DNA from: JBBPYA01 sp038200385
GTDB taxonomy: Bacteria; Actinomycetota; Actinomycetes; Mycobacteriales; Geodermatophilaceae
Reading direction: 5' to 3'
Assembly (NCBI GenBank): GCA_038200385.1
Contig: JBBPYA010000070.1
Span: forward strand, 1 to 42,732
DNA length: 42,732 bases
The notes under the pieces were generated by a model, which had not been told where the DNA came from, made no database searches, and saw nothing but the letters and a program-made list of their open reading frames with translations. Positions 1 to 7,750 of the stretch are shown piece after piece. How positions within the stretch are numbered: the first letter of the stretch is position 1; the number at the start of each line of letters is the position of its first letter. Both the position numbers and the translations under genes were made by a program.

Positions 1-1
1 C

Positions 2-100
2 ACCATGATCCCGGAGGCATTCGAGAAGACCCGGAGCTGGACCGGACTGATCACGGCGGTCGGGTTCCTGCTCGCCTTCGCCATCGACCGGGCCGGCTGA
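2..100 (+). CDS. ZIP-family metal transporter, C-terminal end (partial)
   Basis: The frame is open from the window edge and ends at TGA 98-100. It encodes 32 residues reading T-MIPEAFE followed by a hydrophobic GLITAVGFLLAF segment and a short charged tail. In ZIP transporters a conserved H/P-E-x-x-E helix comes shortly before the last membrane helix, and the visible PEAFE plus final hydrophobic segment fit that ending. The protein would move divalent metal ions across the cytoplasmic membrane. Most of the gene lies outside the window, so family membership rests on this short piece only. Confidence 0.5.
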   Translation, partial: TMIPEAFEKTRSWTGLITAVGFLLAFAIDRAG

Positions 101-227
101 TCCCGATGCGCGGCTCCCCGTCTGCGCCGCCAGGAGCTGACGGCCGATGCCGACGGCTGGTGTTGCTGCCCGCATGGGGTGAGTTCCTCGTCCTGCTGGC
201 CGTCCTGGGCGTCGTCGTGCGGAACCG

Positions 228-480
228 TCAGGAATCATCGCGGATGTCAGCCTGTTTGCCGGGTCGGCGCACCGTGCCGCGGCCGACCGGCGGCAGATCG
301 GCTGTGCGGGCAGACAGGCAACCCCAGACGGTCTTCCGCCCGGCCAGCGAGTCCCACCCGTGTGCGTCGCACAAGCGTGCGACCAGGTACAGGCCGAGTC
401 CGCCTTCGGCGGCGTCCCGGTCCACCGCCGGCTGCGGCGGAGTGTCACCGGCTGACTCGCCGGCCGCGCCGCAACCCGGA
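228..480 (-). pseudogene. Remnant of an anti-sigma-type ATP-binding protein (HATPase)
   Basis: On the minus strand the frame reads DRDAAEGGLGLYLVARLCD followed by HGW and GRKTVWGCL. This is the G2-box end of the small HATPase domain in actinobacterial serine kinase/anti-sigma-like regulators (EGGRGL-LV-LA--WG---GKTVWA-L). Everything N-terminal of it is missing: upstream the frame is closed by TAG near 480, and no N-box (E-x-x-x-N) is visible in any frame. A GTG at 425 could start a 65-residue product, but that could not bind ATP. I read it as a decayed gene. I see nothing else codable in 101-227 and 481-679. Confidence 0.5.
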
Positions 481-679
481 CAGGTCTACCTACGTCGGCG
501 GACCTGGCTGAGTAGGGGTCCGGCCGGCCCGAGGGGTGACCGAGGAGTCGAGCGTGAGGCGAGGCCGCACCTGCACCCATTTGCAGCAGTAGGAGGTGAC
601 GACCCGCGGCGGGTAGATTCCGCGGCGGGCTCGGCGTCCTGATCGAGAAGAACTTGCTGATCCCGTCCGGAGGGGTCCC

Positions 680-2110
680 GTGGCCGCACCCGACCAGGCA
701 CCTGCCGGCCCGAGTTCCCGCCGCGCCTTCGACGTGGCCGGGTGGACGCTCGCCGTCCTGTTCGCCAGTGTGTGGTTCGGCGTCGGGTACCTCCGCTGGC
801 GACGGCTGCGGGCAGGGGCGTCTGATCTGGGGATCTTCGATCAGGCGTCCTGGCTGTTGTCTCAGGGGCGTGCTCCGTTCATCACCAGCATCGGGATCAA
901 CGTCTTCGCCGATCACGTGTCGCTGGTGCTCGTGTTGTTCGCTCCGCTCTACCGGATCGCGGCCACGCCGGTTTGGCTCATCGGGTTCCAAGCGATCTGC
1001 GTCGGGCTGACGGTGGTCCCATTGCGGGCGCTCGCCGACGAGTTGGGGGCCCCGCGTTGGTTAGCGGGAGCGCTGGTGGCGGCGAGTCCGGCACTGTGGA
1101 GTGCCGTCGTGTACGACGTGCACCCCGTCGTGTTCGCAACGCCGGCCGTCGCTTGGTCGTTGCTCGCCGCACGACGCGATGACGTGAGGACCGCGAGCAT
1201 CGCCGGCCTGCTCGTGGTGACCTGCCGGGCCGACATCGCCATCGCACTCGCCGGGGTGGCGGTGGTGGCATCTCCCGGCGTTCGCCGTCGGCTGTTGTGG
1301 CTCGTCCCGGTTCCGATGGCGGCAAGCGTGGTGATCCCGCGAGTGCTCGGGACCTGGCAGACCTTCGGGCACTACTACGGCGCGCTCGGCAGCGGATGGG
1401 GCGACGCCCTGGTCCATCCGTGGCGCATCGGTGCTGCCCTGGTCGCCCCCGGGGCGCTGCTGCAGATGCTGTTGTGGCTGACACCGCTCGGATTCCTGCC
1501 GTTGCGCCGCCCACGCTGGTTCGCGGCCCTGTTCGTCGCCGGGTTGCCCCTGGTGCTGTCATCGTGGCCCGGGATCATCGCCCCCTGGTACCACCACGCC
1601 GCCTATCTGGTGCCGATCGGCATCAGCGGGGCCCTCGCCGGCTGGGCCCGGATAAGCCAGACATCGAAGCCGGCGGTGCCGGCGCGGCCACTTCTCGTGC
1701 CAGTCCTGGCGCTCGCCGTCGGTGCGACACTCACCCTCGTCACCGCCAGCCCCTTCGCTCCGTACGCTCCATCGGAGGTGCGGCTGGCCGATGTCGTGAG
1801 TCACGAGATCCCCGGCGTGCGAGCCGGTGTCGCAGCGGTCGGACCGACCGAAGCGGTCTCGGCATCGAATCTGATCGGCGGGCATCTTTCCCGGCGAGGC
1901 GAGGCCTACAATTTTCCCTGCCCCTTCCCCGGCAGCCACGGCGGCCCAGCGTGTAGCCATGCGAATCTGCTCGACAGGGCCGGTAATGTGTCCGTCGTGG
2001 TCGTCGTCGGTCACCGCGATCTCGGCTGGCTTCAAGCGTACGGCAGGTGGAGGATCACCGAAACCGACGACGTCACCATCGCCCGGCGCGTCGGAACATC
2101 ACCACACTGA
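680..2110 (+). CDS. DUF2079 family integral membrane protein
   Basis: The gene encodes 476 residues. GTG 680 is preceded by GGAGGGG at 669-675, a good ribosome binding site. After a short hydrophilic N-terminus come a first membrane helix (about residues 20-38) and the DUF2079 hallmark DLGIFDQASWLLSQG. About nine more hydrophobic segments follow, then a soluble C-terminal part (about 370-476). DUF2079 proteins resemble polytopic glycosyltransferase-C-like membrane enzymes, but their reaction is not established. The stop lies directly against the IS1380 relic. The C-terminus still looks natural (GRWRITETDDVTIARRV), so at most a few residues were replaced. Confidence 0.85.
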   Translation: MAAPDQAPAGPSSRRAFDVAGWTLAVLFASVWFGVGYLRWRRLRAGASDLGIFDQASWLLSQGRAPFITSIGINVFADHVSLVLVLFAPLYRIAATPVWLIGFQAICVGLTVVPLRALADELGAPRWLAGALVAASPALWSAVVYDVHPVVFATPAVAWSLLAARRDDVRTASIAGLLVVTCRADIAIALAGVAVVASPGVRRRLLWLVPVPMAASVVIPRVLGTWQTFGHYYGALGSGWGDALVHPWRIGAALVAPGALLQMLLWLTPLGFLPLRRPRWFAALFVAGLPLVLSSWPGIIAPWYHHAAYLVPIGISGALAGWARISQTSKPAVPARPLLVPVLALAVGATLTLVTASPFAPYAPSEVRLADVVSHEIPGVRAGVAAVGPTEAVSASNLIGGHLSRRGEAYNFPCPFPGSHGGPACSHANLLDRAGNVSVVVVVGHRDLGWLQAYGRWRITETDDVTIARRVGTSPH

Positions 2111-2112
2111 CC

Positions 2113-2949
2113 CGTAGGCGCTCCGCAAGGGGCAACACCGCCTCGGGTGCCGGGGCGGGACGGCTGATCACCCAGGCGATCGGCGCCGCCCGGCGGGCCG
2201 GCGTGTCCGGTCGGGTCATGGTCCGCGCTGACTCCGCCTACTACTCCCACACCACGCTGGCCGCGGCGCTGCGGGCGAAGGCGTGGGTTCTCGGTCACCG
2301 CAAGGCTCAACCCGCAGATCACCGCGGCGATCAGCGCGATCCCCGACAGCGCGTGGACGCCGATCCGCTACCCGCACGCGGTCTGGGACGACGACGAGGG
2401 TCGATGGATCTCCGATGCGGAGGTCGCCGAGGCCACGATCACCGCGTTCACCTCCCGCCGCAAGGCCGACCGCGTCACCTGCCGGCTGGTGGTGCGCCGG
2501 GTGAAACGACTCAACCCGCAGGCGCAGTCCGGGCAAGGCGAGCTGTTCGACGCCTACCGGCATCACGCGTTCGTCACCAACTCCACGCTGCCCGCCGTCG
2601 AGGCTGACGCTCGCCACCGCGATCACGCCGTGATCGAACAGGTCATCGCCGAGCTCAAGGCCGGTCCGTTAGCCCACCTGCCGTCCGTCGTATACGGCGA
2701 ACGCTGCCTGGCTGGCGCACGCGGTGATCGCCTTCAACCTCGCCCGCGCCCGCCGCCGCGCTCGCCGGCACCCGGCACGCCACGGCCCGCTGGGCGACGC
2801 TGCGCACCCAGCTGATCAACGTCCCCGCACGCGTCGCGTCATCCGCCCGCCGGCTCACCCTGCACCTGCCCGCCGCCTGGCCCTGGGCCGGCGCCTGGCA
2901 AACCCTGTTCGACGCGGCCACAGGCCCACCCGCGACTCTCACCCCCTGA
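2113..2949 (+). pseudogene. IS1380-family transposase, truncated and frameshifted
   Basis: Reading across frames gives a recognisable IS1380 DDE transposase. Frame 1 runs to about 2285 with the catalytic-region motif RADSAYYSH. Frame 2 covers about 2288-2690 (FSVTARLNPQI, then KRLNPQAQSGQGELF, then HRDHAVIEQVIAELKAGPLA). Frame 3 covers about 2690-2757 (YTANAAWLAHAVIAFNLARA). Frame 1 resumes at 2758-2949 (RRLTLHLPAAWPW) and ends at TGA 2947-2949. At least three internal frameshifts are needed, and a further shift is likely near 2130. The N-terminal third is missing. The order of motifs and the conserved ending leave little doubt about the family; the gene cannot make an active protein. Confidence 0.85.
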
Positions 2950-3090
2950 CCACCCAGCCGAGCAGGCGCGATCAAGGACCCCCGGAGAAGCCGGACAGAC
3001 CGGCAGGTCGACCACGCCCATCAACCAGCTCCGGGCGGGAAACGGCGAAATGCCGACCCCACCTACTGCGCCGGCGGATCAGGGCTAAGG
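2113..3090 (+). mobile_element. Degenerate IS1380-family insertion sequence, right part
   Basis: The region holds the broken transposase (2113-2949) and about 140 bp of non-coding tail after its stop. The tail resembles the 3' ends I remember for actinobacterial IS1380-type elements (a GATCAAGGACCCCCGGAGAAGCC stretch, split here as GATCAAGGACC then CCCGGAGAAGCC). The left half of the element is absent: the relic begins against the stop of the DUF2079 gene. No matching terminal inverted repeat pair or target duplication can be recognised. The right boundary is approximate. Confidence 0.6.
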
Positions 3091-3130
3091 CGACCCCGAG
3101 GCGCCGCCCGGCTTCCGGCGGCGGGTGGTG

Positions 3131-3550
3131 TCAGCGGTCCGGGCCGTAGCCGCGGCTGTGCGGCTGCCCTGGTCCGAATGGGGCGCGGGTCGCGGCCAGC
3201 GCCTGCTGGACGTGGCGGGCGTCGTTGGTCATCTGGGCTGCGGCGTGCGAGGTGGCGAGGCGGTCGGCGTAGTGGGCGGCCAGCCGCGGTTGCGCGGGCG
3301 GCACGCCGGGGGTCGTCTGGTTGAGTTCGGCGGCCAGGGCGGTGGACAGGGAGCCGGCGCGGGTGATTGCAGCCGATAGCGGCGCTAGGTCCTGGTGTGC
3401 GGCCTGGGCGAGTTGGCCGGCCAGCACCTGCCGGATCCGGTCCTCGGGCATGTCGTCCATCGCTGGCAGGTCCCGGGCGTGAGCGCGCAGCAGGCCCTCA
3501 ACGGCCCATCGGCCGGTGGCGGCGTGCAGCTGGCTGGCGATGACCGGCAA
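3131..3550 (-). CDS. Orphan hypothetical protein, start uncertain
   Basis: The minus-strand frame has strong third-position GC and reads as a helical soluble protein (for example DMPEDRIRQVLAGQLAQAA), ending in a GPGQPHSRGYGPDR tail. Coding character continues upstream of the TTG at 3550: the same frame reads LLQARTDLPLLLTHLQQ back to about 3640 with no stop. No ATG or GTG exists there, and the ATG at 3669 is in another frame. Either the true start is unusual or a frameshift separates it from the ATG at 3669. It sits between the IS1380 relic and tRNA-Lys, so it may be left over from a mobile element. I do not recognise the family. Confidence 0.4.
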   Translation of the reverse strand: MPVIASQLHAATGRWAVEGLLRAHARDLPAMDDMPEDRIRQVLAGQLAQAAHQDLAPLSAAITRAGSLSTALAAELNQTTPGVPPAQPRLAAHYADRLATSHAAAQMTNDARHVQQALAATRAPFGPGQPHSRGYGPDR

Positions 3551-3737
3551 CTGGTTGGCGGTCTGCTGCAGGTGGGTGAGCAGCAGCGGCAGGTCGGTAC
3601 GGGCCTGCAGGAGGGCCGCGTCGAGGCGTTGGGGTGGTCCGAGGTCGCGGTCTGATCGGTGCCAATCATAAAGTGGGGGTAGAATGGGGGTACGGGGAGC
3701 CGGACACGCGCTCTTAGCTACCCCACCTGCAGATTTG

Positions 3738-3810
3738 TGGGCCCCCGGGGGCTCGAACCCCGAACCCGCGGATTAAAAGTCCGCTGCTCTGCCAGTTGAG
3801 CTAGAGGCCC
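3738..3810 (-). tRNA. tRNA-Lys (anticodon TTT)
   Basis: The minus-strand sequence folds as a 73-nt cloverleaf. The acceptor stem pairs GGGCCTC with GGGGCCC, including one G-T pair. The D arm is GCTC...GAGC, the anticodon arm is GCGGA-CTTTTAA-TCCGC with anticodon TTT, and the T arm contains GGTTCGAG. The discriminator is A and CCA is not encoded. It lies about 1.5 kb from the Glu-Asp-Phe tRNA group and on the opposite strand. Confidence 0.95.
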
Positions 3811-3901
3811 AGACGCGGAAGCTTACCCGCGGGTAACGTCGGTGACGCTGCCCAGCGGCCTGGTCGGACGCTGGCGCGGGTAAAGCCCCGGGGAGGCCGG
3901 C

Positions 3902-4237
3902 ATGGACGCCATCGACAAGGCCGGCCGCTTCAGCTGTCCACCAAATGCCGACCACCACTACGACGAGCACCTGTGCGTGCCGTCGCTGAGCGTCGGGACG
4001 TACAGCATCCCGGTCGGCGGAGTGGACGATCAGCAGCCGCACTTCGAGGACGAGGTGTACTTCGTCACCGCAGGCCGGGCCAAGCTCACCGGCGGCGCCT
4101 TCGGCATGATCGTCATCGGACCCGGCAGCGTGCTGTACATCCCGGCGGGCGAGGAGCACCGCTTCGTCGACATCGAGGAGGACCTGTCGATGGTCGTCGT
4201 CTTCTGCCCGCCGTACGGAAGCCAGCCCCAGGTCTAG
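3902..4237 (+). CDS. Small cupin-domain protein
   Basis: The gene encodes 111 residues. ATG 3902 follows GGGGAGG at about 3889-3895. The sequence is a single cupin barrel. Motif 1 covers QPHFEDEVYFVTAGRAKL at about residues 47-64, with His and Glu metal ligands. Motif 2 is PGSVLYIPAGEEHRF at about 81-95, ending in the conserved histidine. It looks like a stand-alone metal-binding cupin; substrate and reaction cannot be read from the sequence. It converges on the ATP-grasp gene with only 18 bp between the stop codons, so the two are not an operon. Confidence 0.85.
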   Translation: MDAIDKAGRFSCPPNADHHYDEHLCVPSLSVGTYSIPVGGVDDQQPHFEDEVYFVTAGRAKLTGGAFGMIVIGPGSVLYIPAGEEHRFVDIEEDLSMVVVFCPPYGSQPQV

Positions 4238-4255
4238 AACCGGCGTGCGGCGCGA

Positions 4256-5068
4256 TCAGGCCAGTCGCAGCGCGCGTTCGCCGGTCTCGCCGTACTGCCA
4301 ACTGGGGCGGTCCAGGTCGCTCATCAACTCGGCGAGCGCAGCCGAGATCGGTTGCCCCGTGGCGAGTTCGACGAACAGCCACTGGCCGGCCGGGTTGATC
4401 TCGAGGAAGACGTAGTCCCCGTCCGGCGCCAACCGCAGGTCGATCGCGCCGTAACGCAGTCCGAGCCGGCGCATCAGCCGGAGCAGCCGTTCCTGCACCG
4501 GCTGCGGCAGCCGGTGCTCGGTGATCGGCGCATGAGCGGTGTCGACCCGGAAGTCGAACTCGTACCCGGACTCGCCAGCCCGGATCTCGGCAGCGAACAC
4601 GCTGGTCCCGACGATCGTGACCCGCAAGTCCACCCCGCCCGGGATCAGCTCCTGGAAGATCACAGGCGCCAGCCGGACCAGGTCCATCAGTTCCAGTTCG
4701 TCGGCGCGAACCAGTCGGGTCTCCCGCCACGTCGACGGCGTCGCGCTGAACGGCTTGAAGATCGCCTGCTGGCCCTCGGCGTCGATAAAGGCCCGCGCCC
4801 GCTTGGGGTCGTTGGTCATGCAGGTCCGGGGAATGCGCAACCCGAGTTGGGCCGCGAGCTTGAGCTGCCACATCTTGCGGGAGGCGGCTTCGTCCCGGTC
4901 CGGGTCGTTGATCCAGATCGCGTCCAGGCACGACCACAGGCCGGACACGATCGCCGCGCACTCCCCGTGCGCGAAGCCGCGGTCCTGCGGGTCGACGACC
5001 TGGTCGTGCAACCGGAACGGCTGCGGGCGCCGCCACCACATCACCCGTACCTCGTCGAGGTCCTCCAC
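4256..5068 (-). CDS. MvdD/RimK-like ATP-grasp ligase, short N-terminus
   Basis: From GTG 5068 the protein has 270 residues. It contains VMWWRRPQPF (about 9-18), which in MvdC/MvdD-type ATP-grasp enzymes joins the pre-ATP-grasp domain to the ligase core. IFKPFSATPSTWRE and VIFQELIPGGVDLRV follow, then the magnesium-binding end DYVFLEINPAGQWLFVE. Such enzymes join carboxyls to amines or hydroxyls, often on ribosomal peptides. The usual pre-domain of about 80-100 residues is mostly missing. The open frame upstream of 5068 still encodes WHGRWSEPGR, which matches the family, but it has no start codon and closes at a TGA near 5202. The gene is probably N-terminally damaged or uses a non-standard start. 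Confidence 0.7.
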   Translation of the reverse strand: MEDLDEVRVMWWRRPQPFRLHDQVVDPQDRGFAHGECAAIVSGLWSCLDAIWINDPDRDEAASRKMWQLKLAAQLGLRIPRTCMTNDPKRARAFIDAEGQQAIFKPFSATPSTWRETRLVRADELELMDLVRLAPVIFQELIPGGVDLRVTIVGTSVFAAEIRAGESGYEFDFRVDTAHAPITEHRLPQPVQERLLRLMRRLGLRYGAIDLRLAPDGDYVFLEINPAGQWLFVELATGQPISAALAELMSDLDRPSWQYGETGERALRLA

Positions 5069-5312
5069 CCGGCCGGGCTCGGACCAGCGTCCGTGCCAGG
5101 GTTTGCCAGGCTCTGCGCCGCGATCGCCCGCTCCAGTTCGTCGACGGGTATTGATGCCCGCGGTCGCCGACCGTTCCGACGAGGATGCGCTCGGTAATCA
5201 GACGGCCTGGTCGCCGTGGTCATGGAAGCAACCGAAAGCCGCTTTGGTTACGCCCTGCGCGGTCCCGTATGCTCGGGCCCGCCCTCAAGGGATGCACCCT
5301 GGCAGGCGCTGG

Positions 5313-5385
5313 GCCCCCATCGTCTAGCGGCCCAGGACCCCGCCCTTTCAAGGCGGTAGCACGGGTTCGAATCCCGTTGGGGGCA
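5313..5385 (+). tRNA. tRNA-Glu (anticodon TTC)
   Basis: This is a 73-nt cloverleaf. The acceptor stem pairs GCCCCCA with TGGGGGC, the anticodon arm is CCGCC-CTTTCAA-GGCGG with anticodon TTC, and the T loop reads GGGTTCGAATCCC. The discriminator is A and CCA is not encoded. It is the first of three closely spaced tRNA genes on this strand. Confidence 0.95.
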
Positions 5386-5415
5386 CGTAGGATCGCAGCA
5401 CAGCAACACCAGCTA

Positions 5416-5489
5416 GGCCCTGTAGCGCAGTTGGTTAGCGCGTCGCCCTGTCACGGCGAAGGTCGCGGGTTCGAGTCCCGTCAGGGTCG
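5416..5489 (+). tRNA. tRNA-Asp (anticodon GTC)
   Basis: This is a 74-nt cloverleaf with acceptor stem GGCCCTG/CAGGGTC, anticodon loop CTGTCAC (anticodon GTC) and T arm GCGGGTTCGAGTCCCGT. The discriminator is G, and a genomic CCA follows at 5490-5492. It lies 30 bp after tRNA-Glu. Confidence 0.95.
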
Positions 5490-5502
5490 CCACTTCCCCC
5501 AG

Positions 5503-5576
5503 GGGCAGGTAGCTCAGTCGGTACGAGCGTCCGCCTGAAAAGCGGAAGGTCGGCGGTTCGACCCCGCCCCTGCCCA
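5503..5576 (+). tRNA. tRNA-Phe (anticodon GAA)
   Basis: This is a 74-nt cloverleaf with acceptor stem GGGCAGG/CCTGCCC, anticodon loop CTGAAAA (anticodon GAA), a T arm with GGTTCGACC, discriminator A and genomic CCA at 5577-5579. It lies 13 bp after the tRNA-Asp body, so the three tRNAs are probably co-transcribed. Confidence 0.95.
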
Positions 5577-5650
5577 CCACAGAACGCGCGGCTGCACCAC
5601 CGCGATCATCGTGCGCACTCCCCCCAGGTCCTGGTCCGGCCTGCCGCCAC

Positions 5651-5680
5651 CTGACGGAAACCAGGCCGGGTTCCTATGCT
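5651..5680 (+). promoter_or_regulatory. Candidate promoter upstream of oleA
   Basis: CTGACG (5651-5656) and TATGCT (5675-5680) are 18 bp apart in the 250-bp stretch between tRNA-Phe and oleA. The -10 box fits TANNNT and the -35 resembles TTGACN. Transcription would start near 5687 and leave a leader of about 140 nt. Nothing else in 5580-5828 is recognisable. Confidence 0.3.
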
Positions 5681-5828
5681 GGGGAACGTTGGATTGCGGG
5701 CCACCCCCGCCGGGAACAGCGCAGGTGGGCTGATCCGGCGCGGGTCGGGCGCACGACGACGAGCAGGCCGCTGACCGCGATCTGTCGAATTCCTGCGGCC
5801 GACCCGCAGCAGTGAGCTGGGATCGAAT

Positions 5829-6857
5829 GTGGCCAAGGCAGTCCAGCGCTACCGCAACGTCGTCATCAGCGGACTGGCGCACCTGGATGCACCGAATATC
5901 GTCTCCTCCGCCGAGATCGAGGAGGAACTGGCTCCTGCGCTGCGACGGCTACGGCTGCGGCCGGGCTTGATGAAGCAGGTCGCCGGCATCTACGAGCGCC
6001 GGTTCTGGGACGTGGGAACCATGCCCAGCACCGCCGCCGCCGAGGTCGGCTCGGACGCGATCGCCCGCAGCGGCGTCCCCGCCGAGGCCATCGGCGCCAT
6101 CGTCAACACCTCGGTGGACCGCGACTATCTCGAGCCGTCCACGGCAAGCATCGTGCACGGCCGGCTGGGCCTGCCGGCCACGGCACTGAACTTTGACCTC
6201 GGCAACGCCTGCCTGGGCTTCCTCAACGGGATGAGCATCGTCGCGGCGATGATCGAGCAGGGCGAGATCGACCACGGGCTGGTGGTGGACGCCGAGGGCT
6301 GCCGGTACGTCGTCGAGTCCACGATCGCGCGGCTGCTGGCCGACGCCACCCCGGCCACCTTCCGGTCCCAGTTCGCCACCCTGACGCTCGGTTCCGGGGC
6401 GGCCGCGATGGTGCTGTCCCGCGCGGATCTGGTGGCCGGCGGGCACCGCTTCCGGGGCGGGTTGTCCCGCGCCGGCACCGAACACGCCCATCTGTGCACC
6501 GGCCAGCGCGAGGAGATGAACACCGACGCCACCCGGCTGCTCACCGCCGGCCTGGAGGTCGCCGCGGCGACCTGGAAGGAGGCGGTGGACAGCTTCGACT
6601 GGGATCCCCGCGGCTTCGACCTGTACGCCGTCCACCAGATCAGCAAGGTGCACACGCGGGCGATCTGCGACACGCTGAACCTCGACGAGAGCTGCTTCCC
6701 TCTGATCTACCCCCGGTTCGGCAACATCGGCCCGGCCTCGATCCCCACCGTGCTGTCCAAGGCCGCCGACGACGGGCGGTTGAGCACCGGTGACCGCGTG
6801 GTGCTGATGGGCATCGGCAGCGGGATCAACGCCACCGCCGCGGAAGTGCTCTGGTGA
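5829..6857 (+). CDS. oleA: OleA, acyl-CoA head-to-head condensing enzyme
   Basis: The gene encodes 342 residues from GTG 5829. It is a thiolase-fold, FabH-like protein. The nucleophile is Cys128 in LGNACLGF, with His269 in AVHQIS and Asn299 in FGNIGPASIPTVLSK. Glu102 in YLEPSTASIV lies 26 residues before the cysteine. From memory, Xanthomonas OleA has Glu117, Cys143, His285 and Asn315, so the spacing agrees almost exactly. OleA joins two fatty acyl-CoA molecules by a non-decarboxylative Claisen condensation to a 2-alkyl-3-ketoacyl product. Its stop overlaps the oleB start (GTGA at 6854-6857), and the four ole genes form one coupled operon. Confidence 0.95.
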   Translation: MAKAVQRYRNVVISGLAHLDAPNIVSSAEIEEELAPALRRLRLRPGLMKQVAGIYERRFWDVGTMPSTAAAEVGSDAIARSGVPAEAIGAIVNTSVDRDYLEPSTASIVHGRLGLPATALNFDLGNACLGFLNGMSIVAAMIEQGEIDHGLVVDAEGCRYVVESTIARLLADATPATFRSQFATLTLGSGAAAMVLSRADLVAGGHRFRGGLSRAGTEHAHLCTGQREEMNTDATRLLTAGLEVAAATWKEAVDSFDWDPRGFDLYAVHQISKVHTRAICDTLNLDESCFPLIYPRFGNIGPASIPTVLSKAADDGRLSTGDRVVLMGIGSGINATAAEVLW

Positions 6858-7750
6858 GGCTGTTTCCCGCCCGGCCGCGCAGCACCACCGTCGGCGGTCT
6901 GGACTACGCCTACGTCGACGAGGGGTCCGGGCCGCCGGTCGTGCTGGTCCACGGCAACCCGTCGTGGTCGTTCCACTTCCGTTCCCTGGTCGCGCGGCTG
7001 CCCCGGGCCGGTTACCGCGCCGTCGCCCCGGACCACATCGGGATGGGTCGGTCGGCCATGCCCACGCGGGCCGCCTACCCGCACACGCTGGCCCGCCGGG
7101 TCGAGGACTTCACCGAGTTCATGGCCGAGGTCGTCCCCGCGGGTCCGGTCACCCTCGTCGTACACGACTGGGGCGGGGCCCTCGCTCTGAGCTGGGCGGT
7201 GGCCCACCCCGAACGGGTCGCCGGGCTGGTCCTGCTCAACACCGCGGCCTTTCCGCTCCCGGCCGGCAAGGGCCTGCCGCTGCCGCTGCGGCTGACCCGG
7301 ACCCCGCCCGGGGCGCTGGCCGCCCTGTACGGCAACGCGTTCGCGGTCGGCGCCGCGTTGGTCGGCGTACGCCGGCGGCTGCCTGCGGCAGTGCGCCGGG
7401 GCTACCTGGCGCCGTACGACCGCCCGAGCCGGCGGGTGGCCGTCCTGGAGTTCGTCCGGGACATCCCGGTGGGTAGCGGCGACCCGGCGTACGCCGTGCT
7501 GCGCGACACCGAGACCGGGCTCGCGTCGTTGCGGGACCGGCCGGTGCTGATCTGCTGGGGGATGCGCGACTTCGTCCTGGACGCCGACATCCTGGACCGC
7601 TGGCTGGAGATCTTCCCGGCCGCCGAGGTGCACCGGTTCGCCGCGGCGGGTCACTACGTGCTGGAGGACGCCACCGACGACATCGGCGAACTCGTCGTGG
7701 ACTTCCTGGCGCGCACCGTGAGCCCGACGCACCGGGTCGCCGTTGAGTGA
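6854..7750 (+). CDS. oleB: OleB, beta-lactone decarboxylase (alpha/beta hydrolase)
   Basis: The gene encodes 298 residues from GTG 6854, sharing GTGA with the oleA stop. It has the alpha/beta-hydrolase layout of the haloalkane-dehalogenase group: VLVHGNPSWSFHFRS oxyanion region, APDHIGMG, nucleophile Asp105 in VVHDWGGALAL, and catalytic His267 in AAGHYVLED. An aspartate nucleophile rather than serine is what OleB carries. OleB removes CO2 from the cis-beta-lactone made by OleC and so releases the final cis-olefin. In many Actinobacteria, as I recall, OleB and OleC are one fused protein; here they are separate, with an 8-bp gene overlap. Confidence 0.9.
   Translation: MRLFPARPRSTTVGGLDYAYVDEGSGPPVVLVHGNPSWSFHFRSLVARLPRAGYRAVAPDHIGMGRSAMPTRAAYPHTLARRVEDFTEFMAEVVPAGPVTLVVHDWGGALALSWAVAHPERVAGLVLLNTAAFPLPAGKGLPLPLRLTRTPPGALAALYGNAFAVGAALVGVRRRLPAAVRRGYLAPYDRPSRRVAVLEFVRDIPVGSGDPAYAVLRDTETGLASLRDRPVLICWGMRDFVLDADILDRWLEIFPAAEVHRFAAAGHYVLEDATDDIGELVVDFLARTVSPTHRVAVE

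Noticed and set aside
3660..3700. Short direct repeats of GGGGGTA near tRNA-Lys as an attachment site
   Set aside because: They are only 7-8 bp long, do not match the tRNA 3' end, and no integrase is present.
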